Assembly: GCA_018780265.1 (NCBI GenBank)
Contig: JADMJV010000002.1
Span: forward strand, 1-60,927
DNA: 60,927 bases
Origin: a bacterium
GTDB lineage: Bacteria > Vulcanimicrobiota > Xenobia > Xenobiales > JADMJV01
Reading direction: 5' to 3'
The position numbers and the translations under genes were made by a program. The notes beneath the pieces are model-generated. The model was given only the letters and a program-made list of their open reading frames with translations, ran no database searches and had not been told where the DNA came from. This document shows, piece after piece, positions 49,526-58,909 of this stretch. How positions within the stretch are numbered: the stretch's first letter is position 1; the number at the start of each line of letters is the position of its first letter.

Positions 49526-52500
49526 ATGAGCGAGCATCAAGACACAGGGGCGGCCGTTTCTGTTTCTCAGCGCTCTGTGGGCGACCTCACCGGCCTCAAC
49601 CTGGGTAGCAACCTGGAGATCCAGGAACGTATCGGGCGCGGTGGCATGGGCTCGGTTTATCTGGCCCGCCACCGCGACTGGAATTTAAGCCTGGCCGTCA
49701 AGTCGCCCCGGCCCGATCTGCTCAGCAACGATACCGACAAAGAACGTTGGCTGTTGGAGGCCCAAACCTGGCTCGACCTGGGCGTTCATCCTAACATTGT
49801 TCGTTGCTGGTTCATCCGTGAGCACGAGGGAATTCCTCTGCTTTTCCTGGACTACATTGCTGGCGGAAGTCTGAAGGAAGCCATCGAGCAGGGCCGATTT
49901 GGCCTGGCCAACTGGCCCAAAGTGCTGGATCTGGCCATCCAGGCCTGCGATGGCCTGCACCACTCCCATGTTTGTGGCATTGTCCATCGCGACGTCAAGC
50001 CAGCCAATTTGCTGCTCGATGACGAAGGTCGCCTTTTCGTGACCGACTTCGGATTGGTCAAAATGGCGGGCAGCTCGGAGGACCGTCAACGGGGCAAGCA
50101 CATTGACCTCAGCAAGTCCGACGCCAGTCTCACCAGCACCGGCACAGTGTTAGGTACGCCCAATTATTGCGCTCCTGAGCAGTGGATGCAAGATGACGTA
50201 GGAGTTCCCGCCGATCTCTATGCCCTGGGAGTGGTTCTTTACGAAATGGCCGTGGGTCAACTGCCTTTCGAGGCCGGGCCGGGCCCTCTAGGTCTTGGGC
50301 AACTGCTCAGCCGAGTGCTCAGTGAAGAACCGCAACCTCCCAGTCAGTTGCAGCCCTCTATCCCGCCCGAACTCGAAGCCGCCATTCTCAAACTTTTGTC
50401 CAAGGATCCGCGCTCTCGTCACGCCTCCGCCTCCGAACTGCGCGATGAACTGGTGCGCATTTATCAAGACATCACCCATTCCACCTACCCTCGGCCGGTG
50501 CCCAAACCGGTGGAAGCGGTGGTGGATGTGCTCAACAACAAAGCGGTCAGCCTCTATTCGCTGGGCCGAAAAAAGCCCGCCGAAGAGACCTGGCAGCAAG
50601 CTTTGCGACTCGACTCGTTGCACCCGGAAGTCGTCTACAATCGCGGTTGGCTGCTTTGGCGCCAGGGTCGCCACACAGCGGGCGATCTTACGGCCATGCT
50701 GCGCCAAGTCAAAGTAACCTACCCCCGCGGTGCTGTTCACTGTGGTCTGGCCCACCTGCTGGGAGGCGAGGCCGAACTGGCAGAGCAGAACTTAGATGCG
50801 GCCCTGGGCGAAGTGGAGGCGGCTTCGGACAGTTCGGTGTGGCGCCATTTAGGCGACGCACGCATGTGCCTGGACAACTTCCCCGACGCGGTTCGAGCTT
50901 ACCAGCAAAGCCTGCGCATCAATCCGCTCGACGAAGCCGCCCGTCAGTATCTGGAGATGGCCCAGCAAAAGACCCGCCGCTTCAAAGGTCGCTGCTATTT
51001 CCCCAGGCAACAGGCTCTCTTGCACATGAAACGACAACATCGCCTGACGGCCGTGCAAAAAGCAGGCGGCGGCTGGCTGTGGCTGGGTCCCGAACATATG
51101 GAACTTCTGCCAGCGGACAAAGGCCGACGCTCCTGGAGCGTATGTCACGATGTGGGGCTGCGCAAAGTGGTAGTGTCCGCGGCCGCCGACAAAGTGATCG
51201 CCATTGAAGATCTACCCGCCGGGGTCTGGGCGCTGGACAGCGGACTGCTGGAGAGCACCCTGAGTCATGGCGAACGCCATTTCTGCCTGACCCCGGACGG
51301 CCTGCATTGCGTGGTGGGCCTGGTCGATGTGCGCCTGCAAAACCTGAAAGACGGTTCCTCGGGTCGACCTCTGCGAGGTCATCAGACGCAGGTGATGAGC
51401 GCCACCTTTTGCGGCCCTGATCGTCTGCTGACCGGTTCGCGTGACCGAACCGCCCGCTGCTGGGATGTGGAAAAATCCAAGTGCCTGCAGGTTCTTCAGG
51501 GGCACCGGGATATTGTGACCTGTGTCGCCTATAGCCCTGAGACCGGCCTGGCTTTGACCGGCAGCAATGATTGCAGCGCCCGCACCTGGCGCCTGGACAC
51601 CGGGGAGTGTTTTCGTGTTTTGGAAGAGGGCCACGTAGTGAAATCGGTGGCCTTCGCCCGCCAGGGGCGTTATGCCGTGGTCCAGTCCACAGTGGACCAG
51701 GAGCCAACCACCTCTGTCTGGGATCTGCGCTCGGGAGAATTGGGGCGTCGACTGCATGGCTTCTCCCGCGTTTCTCCGGATGAGGACTTCTTGGTCACGG
51801 CCCGAGCTCATGATGGCCGACATCTCCTGGAAATTCGCGAAATAGAAAGCGGCTGCTTACGGCGCACCCTGGCGGTGGAAGACGGGCCCATCTCGGACTG
51901 TTGCTTTTCAGATGACGGACGCTTTCTGGCCGTGGTTACGCTGAGCGGAAGTTTTTATCTTTTCGAGTTCGATGAAGCGTATCGAATCGTACCCCGCGAA
52001 CTCATGTTGACCTACACTCGTGGCGGCCAGGACCTCGAAGAGAGCCGTGAGCGCTTCTTGGGGCTGCTGCGCCAGGCCGAAACCGCCTGTAGCCAGGGCG
52101 ACTTCCTGACCTCAAGAAAGCACCTGACTCAGGCTCGCGACGTACCGGGCTACCGGCGCGATCCCCAGGCCCGGGCATTGACCCGCCGACTGGGTCAGTA
52201 CCTCAATCGGGGGGGCCTTCTGTCTTGCTGGGAAGTTCGCCTGCTAAGTTCGGCGGGCGGATCAGGACCCTCCCCTATTGTTTTGCTTCCCGGCGGCACC
52301 CGGCTGCTGACCGCCAACGACAAAATCATGCGACTCTGGGACAGTCACCTGGGCAACTGCATACGGGGGTTTCCCGGGCACACCGAGAGCATTCGGGCCC
52401 TCAGCATCAATTCCGAGGGGACCCAGGCGGTGTCGGGTTCGCTGGATCGGGGAGTGCGCTGCTGGGATCTGGAATCCGGAAAGTGCTTGAAACGTGTGGC

Positions 52501-53209
52501 TGTCTCTCGCGGCGGAGTCACGGCCCTGCACTGGATGGCCACGCCCTCGCGGGTGGTGGCCTTGACCAATCAGTATTTGCTCTGCGGAATCGACTTTGAC
52601 TCGGTCCAGGAGGTCTTTCAGATGCCCGCGACCGGCTTGACCTGGATGGTTGGCATACGCGACCAGTTGTGGCTGGGTGGCGCCATTACCCCGGGTCGAC
52701 TGCAGATCGTAGACGGAATGACCGGCAAAGTGGTGCGTAAATTCACCTCCTCCGACGCCTCCGAATCCACCTTGCTGTCCACCGCCGGGGCCACCTATGG
52801 CGACGGTCACTATGGCGTGAGCGCTGGCCCGGACGGCCGGGTTCACCTGTGGGATTTGTCCGAAGGGCGGCACCTGGGGCAACTGCTCGACATTCAGGCG
52901 CGCGCCTCATGCCTGGCGATCAGTCCTGACGGCCTGTGTCTGGCCATCGGGTTGGAGAACGGATGGGTGCAGATATGGGACCTGGAAAAGCGCCACCTGT
53001 GCCAGGTGCTGGAAGGCCCCTGGGGCAAACTGTCTGGGCTTGGCCTGTCGCCAGACAGTTGCGAACTTTACATTCTCGGTAGCGACCAGGTGTTGCGAAT
53101 CTGGGAAATGGAGTGGGAGTTGCTGGAGCAATCGACCCGCCGACAACTTACGGATACCCTGCCTAAAGGCGGCCTGCTCAGCCGCCTGTGGCGCGGCTTG
53201 CGTGGCTAG
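49526..53209 (+). CDS. Ser/Thr protein kinase with TPR and WD40 repeats
   Basis: A 1227-residue cytoplasmic protein. A Hanks-type kinase (about 30-310) with [12 protein letters not shown], Lys in [17 protein letters not shown] and VTDFGLVK; then TPR-like helices (about 335-485), then two runs of WD40-type repeats (about 540-820 and 905-1215) separated by a helical segment. Repeats such as [11 protein letters not shown] ... [15 protein letters not shown] are clear. There is no membrane segment. WD40 propellers usually dock partners, so this looks like a signalling hub. The ATG at 49526 follows GGGGGA; a GTG four codons earlier is possible. Its end overlaps the SNF2 remnant on the other strand by 32 bases. 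Confidence 0.93.
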   Translation: MSEHQDTGAAVSVSQRSVGDLTGLNLGSNLEIQERIGRGGMGSVYLARHRDWNLSLAVKSPRPDLLSNDTDKERWLLEAQTWLDLGVHPNIVRCWFIREHEGIPLLFLDYIAGGSLKEAIEQGRFGLANWPKVLDLAIQACDGLHHSHVCGIVHRDVKPANLLLDDEGRLFVTDFGLVKMAGSSEDRQRGKHIDLSKSDASLTSTGTVLGTPNYCAPEQWMQDDVGVPADLYALGVVLYEMAVGQLPFEAGPGPLGLGQLLSRVLSEEPQPPSQLQPSIPPELEAAILKLLSKDPRSRHASASELRDELVRIYQDITHSTYPRPVPKPVEAVVDVLNNKAVSLYSLGRKKPAEETWQQALRLDSLHPEVVYNRGWLLWRQGRHTAGDLTAMLRQVKVTYPRGAVHCGLAHLLGGEAELAEQNLDAALGEVEAASDSSVWRHLGDARMCLDNFPDAVRAYQQSLRINPLDEAARQYLEMAQQKTRRFKGRCYFPRQQALLHMKRQHRLTAVQKAGGGWLWLGPEHMELLPADKGRRSWSVCHDVGLRKVVVSAAADKVIAIEDLPAGVWALDSGLLESTLSHGERHFCLTPDGLHCVVGLVDVRLQNLKDGSSGRPLRGHQTQVMSATFCGPDRLLTGSRDRTARCWDVEKSKCLQVLQGHRDIVTCVAYSPETGLALTGSNDCSARTWRLDTGECFRVLEEGHVVKSVAFARQGRYAVVQSTVDQEPTTSVWDLRSGELGRRLHGFSRVSPDEDFLVTARAHDGRHLLEIREIESGCLRRTLAVEDGPISDCCFSDDGRFLAVVTLSGSFYLFEFDEAYRIVPRELMLTYTRGGQDLEESRERFLGLLRQAETACSQGDFLTSRKHLTQARDVPGYRRDPQARALTRRLGQYLNRGGLLSCWEVRLLSSAGGSGPSPIVLLPGGTRLLTANDKIMRLWDSHLGNCIRGFPGHTESIRALSINSEGTQAVSGSLDRGVRCWDLESGKCLKRVAVSRGGVTALHWMATPSRVVALTNQYLLCGIDFDSVQEVFQMPATGLTWMVGIRDQLWLGGAITPGRLQIVDGMTGKVVRKFTSSDASESTLLSTAGATYGDGHYGVSAGPDGRVHLWDLSEGRHLGQLLDIQARASCLAISPDGLCLAIGLENGWVQIWDLEKRHLCQVLEGPWGKLSGLGLSPDSCELYILGSDQVLRIWEMEWELLEQSTRRQLTDTLPKGGLLSRLWRGLRG

Positions 53210-55848
53210 CGGCCTGGCCTTCGGTTATCAGGCGAAGGAGTTCGGTTGAATTGAGTCTGGCCGCGCCGTCCGCCCCCTCGAGGAGGGAGTTTGCCAGTTC
53301 TCGTTTACGCCCATGTAGAGCCACGATCTTGTCTTCAACGGTGTCCCTGGCGACCAGACGGTAGACCGTCACGGGTCGGAGCTGGCCGATGCGGTGGGTG
53401 CGGTCGGAGGCTTGATCTTCCACGGCCGGGTTCCACGGGTCCATGTGAATGACATAGTCGGCTCCGGTAAGGTTGAGCCCCACGCCGCCAGCCTTGAGAC
53501 TGATCGGCTTTGAGGCCCGGCATGTCTTCGAGCATTCCAGCGGCCAGCGGGTGCAAGCGCATCTTTTTGCCCCGACCGGTCTCCAACACATCGGCCATTT
53601 GCTGCAACCTGTGGCGAAATTCTTCCGATAGAGCCAGAAACTCACCATCGCCCAGGGCGATGAACCGGCCCGACGAGTTGCGCAGTTTTTCGATGAGTTC
53701 CTCGATTTTGAGAATCTCACCGTGGTCGAGTTGCAGTTGTCCAGACACCTCAAACCAGTCTGACTGGGACTCCACGACCATCGAGAAATTGCTGGAAGAC
53801 ACTCGCTTTTTGATCTTAAAGGGCTGACCCTGAGGCCACTCCAATTGAAAGCCTTGTCCGTCAAGTTGTTGCAGTCTTTCCAGCAACTCAAGACAGGAAA
53901 ATGGATCGGGAAAAATCCATGGGCCCGAGCCGGTCAGATTGACCTCATTCAAGGCCATTCTCTCTTGAGCCAGGTTGCGCACGGTTTGCAGAGTTCGGCC
54001 TTGAAGGCGAATCACCAGAGTGGCTGCGCCTTCCCCAGCCGGACAGGCGGGGCCATCCTCGCCAAATGGTCGGGTCATGGCCTGTACTTGCAGACCTGCC
54101 TGGTGGGGGGACAGGCGCACATACAGGCGTGGGTCGGCCTCGCGCTCTTCGATGCTGGAGTCCAGAGAAATGTCTGAGGATATACTCAATTGGGTAGAGA
54201 GGCCCGTTAGCATGCGCTGGACTTTCTCTTCGGCTCGCTGGGGCACAGCCAGGCCTGCGGGGCCCAAGACCGCAGCCATTCTCTCCAAGTGAGCATTGAG
54301 GCGTATCACCTTGAAGCGGTTGGGACCGTCTGTCTCAACCGCCAGGCCGCCGCGATAATGAGCCGGACAAAGTGTGACGTGGAAACTCTGACCGACTCTC
54401 TGTACTTTCAGTTCGGGTTGGCCGACCACGATTTCTACGTTTTGCCCCCGGTAGTAAACGTGCGGGTGGCCCACCAGAGCGGCAAACGCTTCCAAATTTT
54501 CTTGCGAACGCACCCGAGCCAGGGCCACGCTGTCTTGCTTGCCCAATCGGAAGGGGGCTGACCCCGTCATGCCAAGGCTGCGGCCGGGACTCCAGCCATT
54601 CTTTCCACGCTTCTGGACTTTGGCCTCAATTCGCAGAGTGTGACCGGCAGATTCCACGATCCAGGCCATCCTCTCGAGCCGGGTTTCATCCTCCTGATCG
54701 CCACAGAGTTCTGTGATGGCGTCCAGCGTACGCTGCCAACCCTCAACCGGGGACAACAGGTTGGCCAGCGGTCCTTGACCTGCGCTCATTGACTCAAAGA
54801 GGCCTGCCAGCACCTGGTAGCCAGCCTGCCTGGCCTGGATTGCACCTTGGGCCAAAGGCTCCAGCAGTTGCTGCTGCAGAAGTTCGTCATTCTCCCAAAG
54901 ACTGGCTGCGCCAACCAGGAGCAGCCCCAGTGTGCCTCTCAAGGACGACCAGTCTTCCGGTCTCACGGCGAAGATACCGCTGCGAACCTCGATTAACCAA
55001 CCCAGCCAGAGTCTCGAATCACCGGTAAGGCCGCCACGAAGGGTGGTGTCTATAGGCACGTTCAGACGCAAGTGGGTAAGGCAAAAAAGTAGTCTGGACA
55101 ACCGGGAATGCGACCTGGTTGCCACTCGGCCCAGTAGCCTGTGAGCCTCTTGATACTCCTGCGCATAAAAATGCTGATAGGCGCTGCAAATCAACCCATC
55201 ATGAGACAACGACTCCACTTCTTTGCAGCGGCCTTGCAGCAGCCACACTTCGGCCAGCACGGCCAGCGCCTCGGGACCCAAAGAACCTTTGGCGTGAAGG
55301 GACTCCAGATAAGCCAGCCTGGCCCCCGCTGGGGACAATGTCCAGACCAGATCGGGCAGGTCCACCAACAGTGCCTGTGTCCTGTGGGATTCGGGCAAAG
55401 CAGCCAATGAGGCGGGAGACCTCATGGTGTCCACCAGTTGTCTGGTCTTCTCTAGCTTCAATGCGCCTGTGAAAAGGGAAAGCAACTCCTGCTGGTCAGC
55501 GAAGGGAGAGTAGTAGAAATGGTAAGAGGGTTGCCTTTGGCGGGCCGTAATGTACTGCAGACGGCCCTGCAAGCAAGCATGGGCTGCCACATCGGCGGCG
55601 ATGGCGGAAGAACATACCCAGCGCAGGTTGCTTGACTGCAGATAGCCTACCCCGACCAATCGGCTGATTCGTTTTGCCAACTCGCCTGCAGAAAGGGGCT
55701 GTTGGTATCGCTTGCAGTAGTCCAGGGTAAATTTCAGGTAAGATTCCTGATCTGTGCTCCAGTGATTGAGGGCAGCTACCTCTAAAATCAACAGGTCGGG
55801 GAGATCCAGGCAGAGGTATTTTTGGATTCCTGCGTGGGCGGTTTTCAT
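53178..55848 (-). pseudogene. SNF2-family helicase gene with deleted ATPase core
   Basis: The first 780 residues encode the N-terminal part of a bacterial SNF2-type protein, ending with the helicase-associated domain ([20 protein letters not shown] ... DMPGLKADQ). At about 53493-53516 the reading frame shifts. In the new frame it resumes directly at helicase motif V ([22 protein letters not shown]), followed by motif VI ([10 protein letters not shown]) and the C-terminus. Missing are roughly 350-400 residues with Walker A, DEAH and motifs III-IV, so no ATPase can be made. The total length is not a multiple of three. Near-identical sequences CTTGAG and CTTTGAG at the join could have promoted the deletion. 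An assembly collapse is the alternative. Confidence 0.8.
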
Positions 55849-55918
55849 CTGCGAGCCTTGTGGAGAGGCTGCAAGAAACCTGTAAAACACACGTTCGTAG
55901 TCTCGCCCTCAGTCACCG

Positions 55919-55938
55919 GTGCCTTGCAATGCAAGGTA
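55919..55938. promoter_or_regulatory. inverted repeat upstream of the SNF2 pseudogene
   Basis: CCTTGCA-A-TGCAAGG, perfect seven-base arms around one base, extends with one mismatch to ten-base arms. It lies about 70 bases before the pseudogene's start and could be a dimeric regulator site or a hairpin. Confidence 0.35.
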
Positions 55939-56009
55939 CTCGATGGAATCCAATCTGGTATTAAAGCTCGTGATTTTGGGAGCCGGTCCTTTAGGTGGGC
56001 TGGTAGGGG

Positions 56010-56516
56010 TCAGGGAAGTTCGCGGACTTCGCGGAGTCGATGGTAGGGTTTAAGGCCAAGCTTTTCATAGAGGGGGAGTGCGGCCGGGTGGTCGAGGTCA
56101 CAGGTATGTAGCCAGACGCGTGAGGGTTTTTTACTCCAGGCTTGATGGAGAGTCCAACCCAACCAGAGGCGACCGAGTCCCTTACCCACAAACTCGGGCA
56201 TGAGCCCAAAGTAGCCGACGTTGACTTCGTTGTCCACGGAAACCAGTTCGCAGTAACCGGCTGGCGTGCCCGCGTGGTAGAGCACCCACAGTTGTATCTC
56301 GGGACGATGTAGTTGCGTGCACAACTGTTGGTCGCTCCAGGAGCGGCGGTCCAGCCAGTGCCAGCCCAGCCCCACCGTAGAGTACAAATAGCGATAAAAG
56401 GAGGGGGTGGGCTCAAAACTGCGCATTGCCACCAGGGGCTCGGGCAGCGGCAGGTGGGGCTGAGTCGGACTTTCAAACATTTGCAGGTAGGTGATGGTAA
56501 CCACTTTAGAAGGCAT
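56010..56516 (-). CDS. GNAT family N-acetyltransferase
   Basis: A 168-residue acetyltransferase. FYRYLYSTVGLGWHWLDRRSW near the N-terminus marks a subfamily of GNATs found in many bacteria. The acetyl-CoA loop appears in VGYFGLMPEFVGKGLGRLWL (R/Q-x-x-G-x-G form, here V-G-K-G-L-G), and the C-terminal LHTCDLDHPAALPLYEKLGLKPY is typical. The ATG at 56516 is chosen since the family begins there; a long upstream frame has low-complexity content. Substrate unknown. Confidence 0.85.
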   Translation of the reverse strand: MPSKVVTITYLQMFESPTQPHLPLPEPLVAMRSFEPTPSFYRYLYSTVGLGWHWLDRRSWSDQQLCTQLHRPEIQLWVLYHAGTPAGYCELVSVDNEVNVGYFGLMPEFVGKGLGRLWLGWTLHQAWSKKPSRVWLHTCDLDHPAALPLYEKLGLKPYHRLREVRELP

Positions 56517-56897
56517 CGCCCAGGATTTGTCCCCAGGCCGGCCGGCCCCTTGTGGCCGGGTGGGTATTGTGGGGCTGGGATTTGCCGGGGGCGCGCCCTG
56601 GCCCAACTGCGGACCCGGCGGGGCTGGCCCAGGCGGCCTTTGCTCATTTTCAGAAGGCTGGTCAGCGACCGGTGGCGCTGATGTCGATGTTGAGTTTCGC
56701 GCTGACTCCGTTCTTTCAGTCCCGTCCCGATGTGGGTTAGAGCCTGGCCAGCAACCTGGGGCTGGCCTATTTTGGCGCTGGCCCTGGATGCGCCAGCAGA
56801 TGGAATGGACGGTTTTGGGCCTGAAGGATTCTTGGCGTGGATCCAGACCATTGGGTTCGTTCAACTATTTTTTAGAGCCTGGCTCTAGTCTGGACTT
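56517..56897. other. 381-base gap without a clear gene
   Basis: Between the divergent GNAT and subtilase genes. No promoter pair or RNA gene stands out. On the plus strand two partial frames read like protein (around 56610-56735 and, one frame over, 56733-56890), so a decayed short gene is possible but not supported by any family resemblance. The first 300 bases on the minus strand are open in the GNAT frame but are Pro/Gly-rich and unlikely to be translated. Confidence 0.35.
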
Positions 56898-58142
56898 ATG
56901 GAACTGAAAGATAGCTACCGCTTTCAAGCCAAACAGGCCGATCGCCGCAGCGCCGGGCAGGCCGCCAGTGAAAGCGCTTCTCAACTGCTGGGACCCTTGC
57001 CTACCACGGGCAAGGGCGTGGGCGTGGCCATCATCGATTCGGGCGTGGCCCTTCATCCTGATCTGACCGACAGCCTGGCCGCCTCGGTGGTTTGCACCCC
57101 CAACGGAGTTTACGACCAAGATTTGCTGGGTCACGGCACTCACGTGGCCGGCATTATAGCCGGCCGCGGCCAGCAGGTGCGGGGCGTGGCACCCGATGCC
57201 AAAATCATCAGCCTGCAGGTGGTTCGGGGCGATGAAGGGGCCGCCAAGACGCCGGAAGAGAATCAGCAACAACAGGTCGATTCGATCGGTTCGTTGTTGG
57301 GCGCGCTGGACTGGATCGTTAAGAACAAGGACGAATACAACATCAAGGTTGCCAATCTTTCGGTGTCGCTGTTTCCCATCATCAAAAAGGATGAATCGGG
57401 CGCGGAGTATTTTCTCAATCCCATTGGGGAAGCCGTCAAGCGCTGTGTTGAGGCCGGCATAACGCTGGTGACCGCAGCCGGAAATTTGGGAGATCGGGAT
57501 AACTCGGTGATCACGTATCCGGCGGCATGCCCCGAGGTAATCACGGTGGGCGCCTTCGATACCCACGGAACGGTGGCTACCAGCGACGACGACCTGGCCC
57601 CTTTCTCCAGTCGTGGACCCACTTTTGAAGGCGAGATCAAACCTGACCTCATCGCACCGGGAGTAAGCATACTCAGCACCAATGCGTCGGGTTCGCAGTA
57701 CGATCAAGGATCCCAGATACGCCAGCGGATTTTGGCCCAGGCCATGGCCGGCGGTATCGAAGCCGCTCAGGCCGTGATGACGGCCGTGCATTCGGGTTTT
57801 ATCGAGAAGGAAGCCTTTAAGCAAGCCAAGGCACAGGGACTGCCGCTGGCTCAGGCCGTGCAGGCCAGCCTGAAAATCTATCCCACCGAAGGCACTCAGC
57901 CGGGAGGTTCGCCCGCTTATATTGCTCTGGACGGAACCTCGCAGGCCAGCCCTCTGGTGACCGGCGTGGTGGCCAACATGGTTGAAGCCAACCCCGACCT
58001 GACTCCCCAGCAGGTGAAAGACATCCTGCGGGCCACCGCTCAACCCTTGCCCGAGTTGGCCGCCCACCAGCAGGGTGCCGGGGTATTGCAGGCAGGCGCC
58101 GCCGTGGAGGCCGCGCGCCGCTTAGGGCGCGTCCTGAAATAA
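56898..58142 (+). CDS. S8 family serine peptidase (subtilisin-like), no signal peptide
   Basis: A 414-residue subtilase with the full catalytic set: Asp in VAIIDSGV, His in GHGTHVAGI, oxyanion Asn in TAAGN and Ser in GTSQASPLVTGV. The start at 56898 gives no signal peptide and no propeptide of normal size, so it may act inside the cell or be exported otherwise. Between ILSTNASGSQYD and the Ser motif lies an extra stretch of about 80 mostly helical residues (RQRILAQAMAGGIEAAQAVM ...). That placement, next to the active site, is unusual. It has no adjacent inhibitor gene. Confidence 0.9.
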   Translation: MELKDSYRFQAKQADRRSAGQAASESASQLLGPLPTTGKGVGVAIIDSGVALHPDLTDSLAASVVCTPNGVYDQDLLGHGTHVAGIIAGRGQQVRGVAPDAKIISLQVVRGDEGAAKTPEENQQQQVDSIGSLLGALDWIVKNKDEYNIKVANLSVSLFPIIKKDESGAEYFLNPIGEAVKRCVEAGITLVTAAGNLGDRDNSVITYPAACPEVITVGAFDTHGTVATSDDDLAPFSSRGPTFEGEIKPDLIAPGVSILSTNASGSQYDQGSQIRQRILAQAMAGGIEAAQAVMTAVHSGFIEKEAFKQAKAQGLPLAQAVQASLKIYPTEGTQPGGSPAYIALDGTSQASPLVTGVVANMVEANPDLTPQQVKDILRATAQPLPELAAHQQGAGVLQAGAAVEAARRLGRVLK

Positions 58143-58358
58143 GCTGGGTCGAAATGGAGTCTGAAGTCATATTGGTTGGGCCCAAAATTCGCCATCCATT
58201 GATCCTGAAAGAGTTATCGACGCTAAGGAATTACTCGTGTGCCACTGGCAGGCCTTCTTAAGGGAGAGGGGGGAAGGTCGAAGTTGAACGATTCGATTTT
58301 ACCAGGGCTTGATCCATAATGTGCCTGAGTTATTTGGCGACGGGCCCTTAGGCGCAAG

Positions 58359-58829
58359 CTAGCGGAATTGCCAGGAGGCCAGGACGGCTTCGGCGCGCAT
58401 GAGGGAATTTTGGGATTCGTTTTTGGCCAGGAGTTGGGTTTCGTAGGTGCGAGTGGGGATGCCCATGGTGCCGCCCCAGTTTTCGCGGACTCCAAGAGCC
58501 ACGCCCTGAAGGCCGATCAGGCTCGCCGAGACTTCAAAGCCGGACATGTTGGGGATGCCGTTGCCCTTTTGGGGGATCTCCAGCCAGGAGGTGAGCACTT
58601 CACCCGAGTTCTTAGTGAGTCGTTGGACGACGGTCTGCGACTTGTCGGGGTTGGAGAGGACCACGGCGTCGAGTTGACCCTGCGAGGTCTTCATGGAGAT
58701 GGCTCCGGGATTGGGGTTCTTGTCGCCCGGGGTACCGTCGATCTGGCGCAAGGTGCGCAAGCCCTGCGTGGCCTGATCGTAGGGGGCACTGACGGACTGG
58801 TTATGAAAACTGGAAAAACTGGCGATCAC
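58359..58829 (-). CDS. hypothetical protein
   Basis: A 156-residue protein without signal peptide, membrane helix or recognised motif. It has a strand-rich central part (LDAVVLSNPDKSQTVVQRLT, VLTSWLEIPQ) and Ser/Thr/Asn-rich N-terminus. The GTG start has AAGGAAG nine bases upstream. It stands alone, 80 bases after the DPP-IV-like gene in the same direction; its downstream neighbour is the convergent subtilase. I cannot assign a function. Confidence 0.6.
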   Translation of the reverse strand: MIASFSSFHNQSVSAPYDQATQGLRTLRQIDGTPGDKNPNPGAISMKTSQGQLDAVVLSNPDKSQTVVQRLTKNSGEVLTSWLEIPQKGNGIPNMSGFEVSASLIGLQGVALGVRENWGGTMGIPTRTYETQLLAKNESQNSLMRAEAVLASWQFR

Positions 58830-58909
58830 AATGAGACTTCCTTCGACTGATTGTCTTTACTGTAGATGATTCAGGATGTTTTAAGGGTTAGAGGAGTGTT
58901 AACGTCCCG

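Noticed and set aside
53214..53249. Further coding sequence downstream of the WD40 kinase stop on the plus strand
   Set aside because: The frame belongs to an antisense shadow of the SNF2 C-terminus.
58143..58358. Riboswitch or small RNA in the gap after the subtilase
   Set aside because: No strong stems, conserved riboswitch core or terminator could be seen by eye.
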